Of a DNA stretch of 64,000 nt, positions 13,731 to 29,900 are shown one piece after another; the first letter of the stretch is position 1; each line of letters starts with the position of its first letter. The stretch comes from Archegozetes longisetosus (Eukaryota; Arthropoda; Arachnida; Sarcoptiformes; Trhypochthoniidae). The stretch covers positions 6,469,855-6,533,854 of the forward strand of contig JAEMBT020000006.1 in assembly GCA_018873245.2 (NCBI GenBank). Reading direction: 5' to 3'. The translations under genes were made by a program, and so were the position numbers. The notes beneath the pieces are model-generated. The model was given only the letters and a program-made list of their open reading frames with translations. It was not told the origin of the DNA and made no database searches.

Positions 13731-14877
13731 GTACTTAATTTTGACACTTATTTATTGAAACTATTTATAACTTATTTGATGGTAAACTGAAACGTTTAAA
13801 GATAATGCAAAGCTGAGAGCTATAATAAGCTGCTATTGACGACATCATTAGCATTACATTGTCCCGAATTTCCTTGCCTTTCTCTAGCTTTTAAAACTGT
13901 TTTTTGTTATCGTTTAACAAAAGGTGCGGTTTGTCTGTTTCACATCTGTCCATCCGTGGTTTCCATTGTATTTATGTTTTGCTTTTCATGGTTAAGAGTA
14001 TACCCCAAACAACACCCTGTTATATAAAGGGTGTTGTGCATCCATAGAAAGGTCCTATCTCCAATTCATACTATATTATCACTCATCTCTTTTTACCACT
14101 ACTTCTCCCACTTGCAACCTCTCTCTCTCCTGTTTCACTTCTTAGACTACTCTTGTTTCCACTAAAATTGAAGACGGATATGATTTTGATTTGTTCAGTA
14201 TAAATACATGTTTCTGCCTTTTTGCATTTTTTGTTTATTTTTTGTTTTTTCTCAAAATATAATTGCTTTGAGAGTAAACTACTGCCATATAATTTGTTGA
14301 CTAATTTGATTCCATTATAATTACTCGTGAAAGCCATATAAATGAAAAATTATTTTCAATGAGGTACTCTTGAAAAGGATTAAAACGAGCATTTATTATC
14401 GTTTTCTTAATAGTTAGTGTTCACATTTGAAGCATTCCTAAATTGTTTTAATGGTTTATGGAAAATAGTTTAATAATATATATACTCGCACTCTAAATAT
14501 CTGCGATTATCTGAACGTTTTTTAATTAAAAACTACTCTTGAAAATAGAAAAGAATAGAAAAATAGTTTTTAGGGAACTGGTTTGGCAGCATTTTATATG
14601 CACACACTTGGCTTTCATGTTGACGTTTTATAATTTTGGGCATTTCTCCAAAACGTTTAGCTTATCAATGTAAGAAGTATTTGGTCGGTCACTCAATCAA
14701 ACATATCTGCTCTTTAGATACTAAATAACCAAATAAATGTCACTAAACTATATGTTTCATTCCTTCTCATATATTGCTCTATAAAATGCTTTATAATGTT
14801 TTAAGCTCTACCTTATTCATTAAATTAATGAAAATGATTTATCTTTTCTGTCATCCATGAAATCTACAAATTTTATT

Positions 14878-14921
<44 letters not shown>

Positions 14922-17900
14922 TTTAGGCTAACGCATAAATTAATGACAACTTTTTATCTTAAGTAAAGTTAAGAATTGATTTTATGTTGTTTTCAATAAT
15001 CTTCAACTACTTTCAACTCAATATTAAATACAATTTTTGGTCAAACTTTAATATTGTTGAAAAAGTTGAATCAATAAGTTTAATGAATTAGGATTAATGA
15101 CTGAGGAAGAATTTGAAAAAATACATTTTCAATTTTCAAATTCTACTCCCCTTTCGATTATGAACATTGAATTAAGTTTCAAATTGTTATCACAACAATC
15201 GTTGAATTGCACAACCGATTGATTTTTTATGTTAATTAAATCACACTATTATTTCATGAGTTATGCTAAATATTCTAAATAGTTCTGTTTTCGGTCATAA
15301 TAAATGCCAGCTTTATTAACAAATTAAAATTGCATTGAAAAATTGTAAATAATTGCCTATGCATTGGACAGACAAAAGACGACATAAGGCTTAAAATAAG
15401 GCAAACATTGATTAACAGAGTTTAGTGTTTCTCTAAGATTACAAGTTAATAAATAATGTCATTTCATATGAATGTCGTTTGGCTGCAACACAACGTAAAT
15501 GATTCAGAGATGAGTCAGTCGAGCGATAATTGTTATTATTTGCGCAGACGGTTATCACCGAATGGCATGTTTAATAGAAAACTTAACATGAATAATGGTA
15601 ATAACGCAGCGCGAAGGCATTTCTATGGATCCAATTAAAGGCACTGAACGCTAGTGTTGTTACTGTATTGCAATCTGTGATATAGGACACAATACACAAG
15701 TTTGCAATACATGAGAGTATTGCAAAATTACAAATATCACTGAGTCCCCTGATATCTGTCAGGAAAGATTATAAAATGTGTCTGAAAATAATGGAAGACA
15801 GACCCGACTCGATTTGCATTAGAAATGAATGCCGTAGTGAATGTTAAAAACTACTAAATTCTAATATTAGTGTATAAGTGCACCCAATTGCGTTCTCCCT
15901 TCTGTTAGTCAATGACCAAATTTGATACTTTTCAGAGCCTTTTAAACCTATTTCCTCCAACAGTTCATAATTCAAATTAAGGTTTAGTTACTTTAATCTA
16001 CAGTATAGACTCGAGACAGATATGGCGTTAGTGAGTGCTTAGTCACAAAAATAATTAAGACATTATTTTTCGATTATTCAAATTGGTTTTGAATAACTGA
16101 ATAAAGTGATTAAAGTGAGAAAGTGTTTAAAAAGTGAGTTGAGTTTGATGAAAGTTGAATGTTTTTTGGCTGACAATGTGCACCCTGTGCTCCAAACAAC
16201 TTCTAGTTGACGACATAATTAGTTTTGCTTTTTCGTAGTAGTTAATTATCACCCTTTGATGAGATGGCATTTGCATAATTAAAATCATATCGTGTGTTAT
16301 TTAATGCATCAATTGGTTCCTTTTTGAACATTCCCAACAATTAGAAACGATTTGATTAGGAAACAGTTTTTATACTTGTTTTTTTTATAGCTAATAAAGT
16401 GATTGTACAGTTGTTTTTTGTGTTAATTATGATGTAGTTGGTTATTAAAAATGTAAATAAGTAGTCGTAAGAAAATTTCAATTACATTCTACTTAAATAT
16501 TTCTCATTGAAAAGACTTGTTTAGTACTTGTGATTGAAACAAGTTGATAAGTATTCCTCATTGAAACAGTTGTACGCGTTTCAATTGGACTCGTCTTTCA
16601 TCAAACATAATTATATATTGAATGAAGTGCTCTCTTTTATAAGATGAAAATATAAAAACTTAATTAATAGTAACTAAACGAAAGTTGATAGGATAAAGTT
16701 TGATGAATACGTGCAGCTGTTATAGTAGTAGTGAACAAGCTTGACTACCATTTGCAGTTAGATATAATACCCATATAACCAGATGGTAGATGGCATACAC
16801 TCCTTGCCTAACACTCGTTTCTCAATACAACTATTTTTCATTGCTTTTACCCCATATGACAATTAACCATCGGCTCAGCTCTAACTAATATCTATTTGTT
16901 GTCAACTCTTCTCTTTTCTCTTCTCCTTGAATGACTATTAATTAGTTGTTTTTAATTTGCTTCTCAATTACGAGTCAAATAAGGTTAGTTTAGAGATATA
17001 GAAAAAGTTTTAGTGAATAGAATAGAAAATTGGTATTTAGAAGCGTAAGATCCAATTTGTTTAATGCTTTTGTCTATATGCAGACTAATATAGTATTCTA
17101 TATGCGAGGTTTGTTAAAGCAAATATATGTCAACAAAATTATATTATATTATATGAGTTACATAACAATAGAGAATAACTCTCTGCTTCTTAGCAAACAA
17201 ACGCATACTATATTTGCTTAAACCAAATGAATATATCACAAATGCAATAATCAGATATAGAAACTGTTATAACGTGAGCAGACAACACTCACACGTATAA
17301 AATACTATTTGCCTAAACATTTGCTACTATTCATCTAAATCCCCGATGAGTCTATTTTATCTTGCCGATTTTGCCAGCTAACTTATCGATACTTTTTTAG
17401 CCACACTCTTTGCCAATTTTGATTTCAACTTGATTTTAATACTTGTTTTTTATGTGGCAATTATTCTGGACTCGTATTTTATATTGTTTTCTATCATTAC
17501 TATCTATTTGTTTGATGCCAACTTAATTTTAATATTTAGTTATTAGATTTCTATTCTTTTTATTCTTTGAATTCTATTTTATATTCTTTTGAACCATTCT
17601 ATTTGTTGTTACTGCAAATGTGAACAGAAATGACTCTCAAACTCTCATAAAATGGTTTGCATTATAAAAGTTAGTGAAATTTTCACATTTGTCATTAAAA
17701 CAAACACTTGTCTAACACTGAAATCTCGATAGAGGACAGTTGATTAATCGATGTTTAGATGTTTTAAATCTTATAATAGGTTCGCGTCTAATCTGTTGTT
17801 CATAAATGTTAGTTGAGACGTGTAACATTGTAACATTTAGCGAAAAGGTGTTCAAACACTGCAACCCTTATTGTGTTAATGACCCAAAGGCTTTTTTCTT

Positions 17901-20900
17901 AGGGCTCAACTGCATATTCATATTGTTGTGGAAGATAAATATATGTTTATCACTTTATGTTGATCACTCATAAATGTTGATTTATGCCATACTTCATACG
18001 GGTATATGATATACACTATTCTTAACACTTCTATATATCAAATTGTGATGCATAACAACAAATCCATTTCTTTTTATTTCAATTTATCATTTCTAATATA
18101 GTTTAGTTTAAATATTTAATCTAGCAATTCACTCCAATATTCATATTTATGTTGCCATCAAATCTTCACAACTCACTACTTATTAATGATCTCAACTGGT
18201 AAGTCAATGAGATATAAGTTTTCATATTAACTATTGGCTTATCTTGTGAAATAGACTACTATTGAAGCTCTACTCGAAACAGCTGTTCATTATTGGCAAA
18301 AAGAAAGAAGAGAAGTAGACAACTATATTCTATGAACACATTTACTATAAAAGGGTAGACAACACAATATTCAAGCCTACCTCAAATCACATTTGAGATT
18401 ATATTTCTCCCAAGCCAACTATTTATTCTTCGATTCTTATCCTTCTTTTCATCCTTTTCAACATTTTTCTGATAATTGATCGAATCAGTTGATTACATAT
18501 TTTTACTTGTGCCAACTTTTCAATTGATTGACTTGATAGACGTTTAATATAGAAACGAAAAGCAATATCAGTTGTTAACTGGTTTATCAACGATATTATC
18601 ACTTGAAAGTGTGATTGTGATGTACTCAATGTATAGAATACGTACTGAATGTACAGAATATATGCACGTCTGACAAATTGAGATAGATATTGATGATCAT
18701 ATCCAATTAACATAATATTACACGATATATCTAAATAAGATACTCATCATTTTCTTACTCATCTAAATTATTTTTTCATCTTTTGCTTCCATCCATCCCT
18801 TAATTATATTGTTTAATCTCTCAATTTAGCCAAAATACTATCTCTCATGCTTATTACCGAATACTAGCGATTTTTGAGCAAATATTTTAATTATGAAAGC
18901 ATGTAGAACTTGTTCACGATTATTACAAGTTTGAAAGATTTTGGGTTGTTTGCACTTCGGCGTTTATTTGATTCTTCGTTCATACCTTGAAGTGTTCCTC
19001 TGAGCTGATATATTCACAACATTTCTTTATTGAGCTTACTCGAAAACGTGAGTCTTTTCGAAGATGGCTCACAATTAAAACATAACTTTAAGTAATGCTT
19101 CCTCTACCGATTGATCCTCTATAACCAGAGTTGGGTTCCTTATAACCAGTCTATCCTATACTTGCCTCCACTAAAATCTTTTCAATAGTTTTCATGCTTA
19201 TTTCTATCAAATGCTCGTCTGTCAGCAAGACTTAAAATAAACATTGACATAACGCGTAATTGATTGTCTTCAATATTGTTTGACCATAACAAGATGACTT
19301 GTTTGATGGGCGTTATCATAATTTTATGAAATTCAATAATGTTGTCATGTGTTGGTTTTTACAATATTTCATAAACAGAATAATATCTGAGAGAATATAT
19401 TTGGAAAAAGCGCTATATTTTTATCAACAACTCTTGTCATAACTAAAATTGACCAAAACATAGAGTAAAATATTGAGTGAAATATTCTTTATTTAGTTCA
19501 CAAATTGCAATATAAACTGGAGTGAGTGTTATAAAGTGCAAACAGTGATAGAATTAGCAGAAAAGATAGGACTGCATAGCAGTGATGCAGAGATATATTG
19601 CTAACTATTTATAATTCTCGATGCACACAATCAGAAGAGAGTTGAGTTGCATTACAAATTTGATATGCTATCAATTGTTAGCTTCTATTAAATGTCTGCA
19701 TCATTATCGTTAGGATCATCTAATGTTGGTTAGAAGAACTACTTTATTATAATGAGTTGATAGTTAATTATTTGGGTTTTGAGCAGAGTTGGCTTTTTCA
19801 ACTGAGTTTTGTTATGAGCAGAATTGTGTTTTTGGACTCAATTGTGTTTTGGAGTGAATTGCACGTTTTACAGTCAATTGCAAAATATATAAACCCATTT
19901 ATAGCTTGTAGGGTGTGGTTCATTCTGCTTATCAAACATACCTTGAGTATCATTTTTTATCGCTTTACATCATTCACCTAATTAAGACTTTGAAGTGTTG
20001 TAACTTTGACTTGTATTTTTCATTCTTTCTACCGAAAACTCAATCAACCGAATTATCTCATTTCTAAATCAATTCTCAACTTTTCTTTCAGTCTCCTTTT
20101 ACTACGCTTTCAAAGCTGTCATTTGCCTTAATTTTATGCTTAAATCTGGTGATTTGTTGCAAAATTGAGATGAATTGCATTCTTAAAGTATATATTGAAA
20201 AAATATACCTAGAATTTAGATAATTCTGAAATTTTTAGAATTAAAATGAACCAAATTTCTTGTTCTAATGTATAATTTAAAGTATTTTTTTAAAGCTTTT
20301 TCAAATGATTTGTTTTATCTGCTAAAAAATCTATCGTTTACACTAATAGCTAGCAAATACAGGTTTTTTAGTTGATTTTATGAGAAAATTTTTATGAAAA
20401 CATATTGAATAAGATTTTTGGTGTCGAGTTTTGCCACTTCTAGAATTGGATCAATAAACTTATGTTTTTCTCTCGGAACAAACCGAGAAAGAAATAAAAA
20501 CAACAATATTGCAATTACTTGTATTCTGGTAGTGAACAAATATTGTTGTAAAATGATCCATAAAATTTGCTCATTAATCGATTAGAACATTTGTGAGATA
20601 GTCTCCAACGTAGCCAAGTGTTTATTTTCAACCATAATCAATAGTATATTGAATTAGAGACTTAAACAATTAATAGCTAGTTTATTATTTACTCACTTAT
20701 TATATGTTTTATTCACTCAATCATTGATAAGTCATACAATTAATAAGTAATTATAATTTTTTTGCTAGTGATTGATTGATGGACATTTTAGAGTAGAAGG
20801 AGTCACAAATCACAAACCCATTATATGTTAACATTAATTGATTGCGACGAGAGATGCAGCGTTTTTTCATAACCTTTTTTTTTATATCAACTATTCATCT

Positions 20901-23900
20901 GACTTTTTCGTAATCAAGTATTAAAATTCAAATTAAGCATTGCTTATAAATAAGAAATTTAGTTGAGCTGATTATTGGTTTTTTGTTACTGATTTTAGAT
21001 GATTAATGCATAGCAATCCTATACTGACTGTAAGCCTACTTTTGTATACAAACCTAACCTATATCTAACGTTAGATTAATATATTAATTAATTTTAATAA
21101 TAAATTCAAGATTTAAATGAGTTGATAGAAGAGAAATTGTGTTCCACATTTCCAAATGAGTTACAGTTTATGCCCATTATTCGGATAGGGTGGTATCTCA
21201 TGCAAACGATGGCTATGTTTTCATCTAAACTTGATGAGAAATATGACCGTCCCTTCTATTACTTTTCATTGAAAGGCTGGTCTGAGCATCTTTTAGATTT
21301 CTCATAGCATTAACAGACTTGAAATCATAAATGGATCATTGCCTGAGGCCTTTTTCCACATCTCATTTGCTGTGACAGAGAATAGAGAGAAAGAGAGAAC
21401 AACAGAATTATAGATAGAATGGAGATTTAGTACAATTGTAAGTTTGCTGGATCTGTTATACTGTAGTAATGCGCATAGAAGAGGGTAATGTAGTGCCTCG
21501 AGCCACACAGATCAAGAAGTCTAAATTGCTGCCAGAGATATATTTCTCCCTTCAATTCTAGCTCAACCTGCAGATAGTTCTCTCTCTAAACTTACATCTA
21601 GTTCGCCGTATGAGCTCTGATCGTCTGCTCCCTTGATATTTGAATCGAAGTAAACACTATTTCACATGAGATATTCACCCAAATGTTTGGCTTTATACTG
21701 ACAAATTTTTTGTCGATTAATTTGAGTTTGGTAGTAATTGTGATGAACAAATATGTGTATTTTGATATTATAGTAATAATAAAGGACAGTAAAATATTCA
21801 TTGAAGCCATTAGCCAACTCTCATTTGTGTGTTGCTATGGTTTTGTTGTGGTAGGCATTCGTTGCTGTCCCTATTCTTCAGGGATCAGCCATCAAGTCGT
21901 ATTGCTCTGTTTTGTTGTACATTTCGCTTTCGACCAAATCTTATCTCTTTATCCTTTCATAGGAATGAACATAAAAGTTGAATGGTGTAGAAACGGTTGG
22001 CTTTTATTTTAAGACAACACCAAATAAAACTTTCCATCTCTACCATTATCCAAATGAAATAACGTTTTGCCTGAATCGTTTTATTTCTACTCAATCAATA
22101 CTTATTCCATAACAATAATTATAGTAAATAAGTTATCACAGATCTAAACATTGGCTCAATTTAAGTGAATAACCCATTTATTTAAGTGACTCTGGATGTA
22201 TCCAACCTTAAGAGACTTATCTGTTTTGGAGTCAACGATAAGGTGGCCATAAAGAGCAAATGCAAAATTTGCAATCGATTCTGGTACTCGCTATGAAGAG
22301 ATTTGGCATAGAGCTAAGTCTGGTATTGAGTGTTTGGCTGGTGTGTAGTTAGAGGTGAATAAAAAATTGATCGGCAGCACTGTGCTTATTGTGCTGAGTT
22401 ATAGGTGTTGTTTTATTTAGAAAGTACTGCGCGAATTAGTTCTCAAGATGCTTAAACCCTGTTACTCTAATAATGACAGCGGCAAGCTCTTCTCTAATGC
22501 CAGATACATACACATATCATTAAATTTAACAACCTATTCCAATCCCCAAACACTTCTTTCTAACTTTTCCCTAACCATACACTCTCTCCACTTCTAATCC
22601 TTCTTTTTTACTTATTTTACTTGCCACCTATCTCATTCTCTTTTCTCTAACGTCTCGACTTGTTGCCAAATTTGATTTCTCATTTACTTTTCTCTTTATA
22701 TTCTATATCAAATAAGTTTATTCAAATCTGACATGTTATGCCAAAGTAGCATGTATACCACGACAAAGCGTTATTTCTGGTTGCTACCGAGGATTATAGT
22801 TTTGCCGAATGTACTCTCGTATTCTATGCTTAACCCAAGTCAATTGTACATATTGTATTGCATAACATATCTGAATAGGAGAATAGAGCACATAGACTAT
22901 GATAGAGTAGAATAATTTGTTTGGGACTGTTTATACACGATGCTTATCGCTCATTACTAATGCCACTGTGCATACACTCGATAAAAGAACTAAAAATTTC
23001 GCTTTTATTTCGCCTCAACTCTATTTGCATTCTAATGAAGAAACTGCTTTTTCCCTATTTTTCGCTACTCTAATCTAGCTTTTGATCATGTATCAAACTG
23101 CTTATGGCATTAATTATTCTGTTTAATGCACTCCGAAATGCATTTGTTTCCGATTCAACTGTTTCATTTAAGATATTTTGCATATGATCTACAGAACCAC
23201 CCCTTATAACTAAATACTTTAAACATCGTTTCTAATATCATAAATATTTCTATCTTAACTTTTCCTATCAAAACTGTGGATTATGTCAAGTTCAGCGAAG
23301 TTGAGTCAAATTCAGTGAAGTTCAGTGAAACTGAGCGAAATTCAGTGAAATTTCATGATTGCTTCAATGCTTGCTAATAATGTTTTGAATTGAATGTTAC
23401 ACAACTCTTGCTTTCTGTGAGCAGAGTAAATAAGGCTCTCTCATTCGTCACTGGAACAAGACGAGTGTGTTTATTTTGCTTCTATTATTCGCTTTTTCAT
23501 ACTTTTAGCTCATACTCATCCAATATGTTGAAGCCATTTGTTTTGATTGCTGACAATTGTTACTACTCGTTTGACTCTTTACAAATTTTTAAATGAATTT
23601 CTTTTCATATAATTTTTTTTTTCAAATGGATTTCTATTCTGTTGAGCTAAGCTTTTCATACTTATTCTCAATACTAGATAATAAAAAATCAATTTTAATG
23701 CCTTTTATCGAATTCTTTCACAACAAACAATTAATTATTAATGTTTTCGGCATCCAATTGATCCGATTTGAACTGAAAATGAAATATTTGTGCACAAATG
23801 AATAAAATTGAATTCTGGAAAGTTGTTCTCAAGCATTTCAATAATTTCAATTAGAATTGTTTCTCAAGTTGAATTATTTATTTTTTGTGAACTTTAACTT

Positions 23901-26900
23901 TAGGAAAGTCAACCAAGATCAATGCTATTCCTGAAGTTGAATTTCTGAAAATAGTTGGGATTCGGCAAATTTGTCATTCAATAGTTAGACATAAGTGAGA
24001 GTATTGTAAAAAATGAGTTTTAATTATAATCTGATTAATGGCAACGATTGATTGATGCTATAAATCCGATGTGTGTTTTAAGTGTTGTCTCATTAATATT
24101 CAACAATGAATGGATCAATTATTGCAAATGTTTTTTATTCTTTGATATATGGCAAAAGTCAAACGAAACATTTTCTATAAGATTAATCTTTGCACTGATT
24201 CTTAATTTGTTTTTACAGCTCATTTACAAACTAAACAAAACTTAATTATATTGTATGAGATGTGTGTTGGCGATTGGTTGACGAGAATGGTTTTTAATTA
24301 GAAATCGATCAGGTCTTCAATCAGTTTAAGGCAATAGCAAATAAAACTAAAGCGTCACTTGTATTGAACTTTTCTTTATTTGGACGTAAGACAAATCGGC
24401 TGCTATATTATGATGAACTGTATGTGTTAGCAGTGGATAAAGACGGGAACAGGATATTGAATGTACTATCGCTAGAATGAGGCTCTGCTCTTCTAATTTG
24501 TAATAGCACTGCCAACTGATAAACCAATGCACATATAATACCCTCTTTGCTCCAAACACTTCTTTATCTTACTCCCCCCTTTCACTTCTTTAAATTCTCT
24601 TCTCTTCTCTTCTACTTCACTTCTTTTTAACTTTATTTACTTGTTTTTTAATTTTCCATTTATCACTATCGCTCTCATTCACCACTACTATCCCTTAATC
24701 GAGTTGTTAGTTTAGAATAAAAATAATATTTATTCTTCCATTTATACCTACGATCAATACTTCGTGACGAAAAGTTTTTCAATTCTTGATTCAATAAAAA
24801 ATTGTTGACAATTTTTGAATTTTACAAGAAAATTGCTTTATTAGGTTGAGTTGGTCTGTTATTATTATTATTATTATTATTACTACATGGCATACAATAG
24901 CCGTAATGTCGTGTATCGTGTTCTGGTCAGAGTACTCGTCAATGCAATTCATATTTATTAGTTTGGTCATTATAAATATGTTCGCATTCATACTCTGTTC
25001 AATGCATTTTTGCCCTAAGCCTCACTCCCCGATCGGGCCAGAAATGCCTTATTATTGTTATAAATTGTAACAAAAGCTATAACATAGTAACTGAAGTTGG
25101 GGTCACTCTTTGTGATGTGTGACAAACATATTGTCGAGTGAGTGGTATTGCGTCCTAACTGTAATTGAAGTAACATTAGAGATAGTGCGTTGTAGCAGTT
25201 AGTGAACAATATATAGTTTTATTTGAAAGTAACATTTTCTCTAAGAATGTTTTGACGAATGTATTGCTATTCATATACTTATTCTAATAGAACACTATTG
25301 ACGATTTATTGAACATATTCGACATACCAACTGACACTACATATGTCGCTTCCAGTTCTCAATTGTACCACAAATTTGTCAAAAGCTTACCACTCCAACT
25401 CAATTCGTTAACAGCTTTGACGAACCATTAAATATGACATATTCTTCTGGTTCTCTCCAGTCTATGCTCTGCTTTAAAGATTTAAACTTTTGATGGTTTG
25501 TTTAGGCTTTTTAAATGATTGTTGCCATGAAAATATAATTAAGATTTTCAAATTGATTATTTGTGACACACAACAGAAGACTAAGTGTTTATTTCCGTTG
25601 GTAAATAAGTGTTTATTTATAATTAGAGTGATTTCTGAAAAGTTAAATTGAATAATAAATGCAATAATGATTTTTATTATCACCATCAAAATAAAAGCTT
25701 AAGACATTGCTGCCAAAGGTATTATAATAAAAGCTTTATTAACACATTTAAAGAGTTGGTGTCATATTTCTATTGAAATATGTAATAAGTTTGAAAGTTA
25801 GCTCTTTTCACTAGAGTTGTCATTCAATTGAAATGATTGCCCAACTGCATTTAAAGTTTATCTTCCGAATAAAACCGCCTCAATCATTAACATTTAACAA
25901 AAGGCAGACATTTTTATATTACTAATGACGACATTAATGGCTGTTTCAATTAGATTCACAATTGGATTCTATGGTTTTTAAAAAGAAAATCTCGCTTTTG
26001 GTAATTACTTTTTCTATAGTAAACCACAGCCACTAAACACTAATAAAAATGATTGAGTTTAACTAAATTGTACTTTATCCAGCCTTTTTAACTTTTAACA
26101 ATTAAAAACTATTACTTTCGCACTAAACTCTATTGACGAACTGAAATCTGTTCAATAGTTAAATCTAAATGTGACTGTTTCTTATTATTTGTTCCTTCAT
26201 TTACGAGCAATCTTTTCAATTGTACACTGGTGTTAATCTTGTTTATAATAATTACATTTTTACACATTACCATCTACTAAACAAGCTGTTTTATGTTATT
26301 TATCAAATTTTAATGTTACAATTAAGTCTATTTATCCTTAAATTTCTTTATTTACTTGTATACCTAATATTTGCAAATTGAAAATTGAACTGCAACTACG
26401 TTTTAGCCACAAAAGTTGCATTTCGTGCCACTAATTAGGCTCATGTTTGGCAGAATTGAGTGCAATTGAGTAGTCGATCATATCTCTGAACAGATTTAAA
26501 TAGCGTGGTCTAAAATAAAATTGAATATACATTAGCACATGTATGCTAGCGATTGACCATTTGTGGGTCATCGCAAATGTTTTTCTAAAGCTTTTATTAC
26601 AGTTGGACAACGCCTATTTGGTCATTCCTCCCTTTTACCAGTCAGAGGCCATCGAGTGATAACAGAACCCATTAAATTGCTTTTCGTTTCAGACCATTTA
26701 GGTGCATATGGTTTAGTATACTATATCTAGCTATAGCTCATTCAAGGCCTACCACATGCCTAATGATAAGAGAAGTTAGAGATTTACAGCCCTATTTAAA
26801 TTATATTCTTTAGAAATTATATTATTTATAAAAGCTGTTGTGATACTGATCTGACTCTCTCTCAGAATACATTAGTTTAACAATTCTATTTGTGTGCTTT

Positions 26901-29900
26901 CCAATCCTTAATAATACTAACTTAAGGCTGCAATAATATTTACTAAAAATCTCTATCATGCCTTTTATTGTCCCAAATTTGTTTCTTACTCTTCTTGTAT
27001 TGTTGTTGATATGTAGCCAAACTGACATTTTGCTAATATATTGCCTCCGTTTCACTGAAAGTATTGAAGTTTTTCAGTAATAATCATTACCAAAAAGCAG
27101 AATTGTCTGTAAAAAAGTTAAACCAATGTAAATGGTTATTGATCGCTCTCAGAAGAGTGCCACTGAGTTGATAAACGCGTGAGCTATGCCAACCTAATGG
27201 TGGTTTTTAAGTGTTAGTTAGCTTAACGTTAGCCATTTGAGCAAATCTATACTCTTGATCAAAGACATTAATGAGCGCAGTTGAAAGTCCTCTATAACTT
27301 ATCTTGATTTGTCCTCTATTAAAATACTTTTCTAACTCTCATAGATATAATGTCTGTAAGATTTTATAACAATTTAGGCTATACTCTATGCCATTATTTT
27401 TATTGATTAGTCCAAGTACTGACATGATAACATGACATTCTAAGAAAGTCACCTAAAACTATACAAAAACTCATCTAAAAACATATCTCAATTCTAAATA
27501 ATCTCAATTCGATTCTCCCCTATTTGGTACAATTGTACAGTAACTATTGAGATGATGTCTTTCTAACGACTAAGAAGTTGTAATCATATTTATTGGTGAT
27601 GCTTAACAATAGTTAGGAGTTGGAGCTGTGTATTTCGTTGGATGTAATATCTCGTTTATATATGATCGTTATATTGTTTTATTACATACAGTACACTAGT
27701 TTGAAAACTAGCTTCTACAGTTTTAATCACTATCAATCATATCTTGAACGAGTAATTAATTCGATTCTTTCATTATCTAGAGCTCATTTAACTGAAAGCT
27801 AAACTATTTGTTCGCTTTATTCAGTAGTTGAACTGCAGAGTAGACTTTAAGCTAATAGTCTGAATGGGGGCATAGTTTCAACAGTTATATTTAATTGTAC
27901 TGACAATCACTGAAACCAATGTTCACTCACTCAGACAGACAAGACTCGAAACTTATCGAGCCAATTGCTGATTACAAATTTGCAATAATATTTATGCAAA
28001 TATTTTCAGTTGATATCAATTTTGGTAAATGTTTAAAAACTTGCAAATACCTGAAAACATCTGAAAATAGCTTATCATAAATTAGTTGAACTTAAAATTT
28101 TCTACTTTAGGTAATTTGTTTTAAGGATTTGTTTATTTTAATGATTGAGAATTATATATTATTCTGAAACAGGCATTAGACTGAGGCGAGATAGCCTTAA
28201 CAGGTATAATATAAGTTGTCATCTCCTCTCCCTTAATGCATAATCTCTTCCATTTCAAGAGCAAGTCATGGCATAAAACTAAGAAACAGGTATTGCCACA
28301 GCTCTCTTCCAGTATTTGCTACATTTATGAGTGCATTAGCGACAGTTGGCGAAGACTTGTTTTGGTTAGTTTATCTTTTTGCCTGTTTTCTGTCACTATT
28401 ACTGATTTGGAAGTTTAGCTGAAGTGGAGAGACGTGTTCTATAAAGTATACACATTTGTAAATGTTGACGCTCCATAGAACTAACCTTTGCATTTACTAA
28501 ACTTCTTCCAACGCAACCTAACTATTCTTACCTTTAATAGTCTCTCACCATCCCCTAAGCTCACTTCCCCCATTACGCCACAACTTATTATCATTTATAA
28601 TTAATAACTCATCGGTCACACTACAACTTATTTTTTGGTTTTATTCTATCAAAACTCAACTTTTAGTCTGTTTGCCGATAGCTTTAAGACCTTAAACCTT
28701 AACATTGTAGCTAAGTTTTGATAATATTATTCTAACCTAAAATCCAGTTTTCGAGTTTAGGCTATATCCGAAAATGAGTTTTCAATCTGACTGTTTTGCA
28801 TCAATCTTACCAAATCAGAATCATATTTCTGTAGTTTTGTCATTTTTTAATATAACATTCTATGAAATATGAGCAATGCTTTCACTTGACTATAAGAAGA
28901 AAAATTTTATTTATTGTTCAGACTCTTACATGTTATAGAAATTTATTTATTTAGAGCTTTGTTCGAATGTTTAGTATTTAGTATTAGTGGTAGAGTTAGT
29001 AGGAAAGCACTCTCGAAATTAGTGAACACATTTAATATTAGCAACTATAGAAAGAGACTCTATGAGAGCTTCTCAAAAACTACCTGCATCTCTCCACTAT
29101 GAGAAAACCAAACTTCTAATTCCACTCATCAATTATCTACATTATCTTTTATATAAATACCCTTCATTCTCTACACTCAACCTTTTCAATGCCATTTTGA
29201 GGAAGTGGTCTCTTTTGGAACAACTATTTTTCTTATAATGTTGACTCAATTATGTAATTACAATGAGATTAGAGATGATTTTAAAATATGGCGAAACAAT
29301 AATTATTCACATGCCTAGTAATTGATAGAGTTAATTTGAAACGAGCAACTGTTTTTAGATAAATTCAGTCCCTATATCATAATTACTTGACTATTAAACT
29401 TAACTCTTATGCAAAAATAACTCTTATTTACGTGCGTTCATGTATCTTAAATCGCTAATCAATACATAACTGTTTTATAAATATTGTTAAACTTTATCGC
29501 CTGCATTCTCTCAGCTCAATATAAGCCTAGATCTTATTCCTTGATTTTGTTTCAAATTTAGAAGACTTTGATTTGGTTGAGAATTGTTATCTTAACATCA
29601 AATAGACTCATAGCATAAAGGTTGTATTGTCTGGTTTGATTAAAAAATTGATAAATCAATCCGTAAAGGTCTGACACGAGATGAAAAAGAAACAACTTAG
29701 TCAAGTAGTTTGAGTAGGAACCTAATAGCAATAGTATTTTCAAAGTCAAGCTTCATGTTCTCTATGTTCAATAGAAACATTTGGAGTTAAGCTGAACACC
29801 TCTCAACCTGAGCTGATCCTTTCATCTTTATTGATTGTATTTTATTCCTTCTCAATATCAGTATTTTTTTACTAAACTTCAGTCATTACTTATCCCTCTT

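Noticed and set aside
21683-22012. 109-codon open frame inside intron 1
   Set aside because: Low-complexity Ile/Val/Phe-rich start from T-rich sequence, with an overlapping open frame on the other strand and no recognisable domain.
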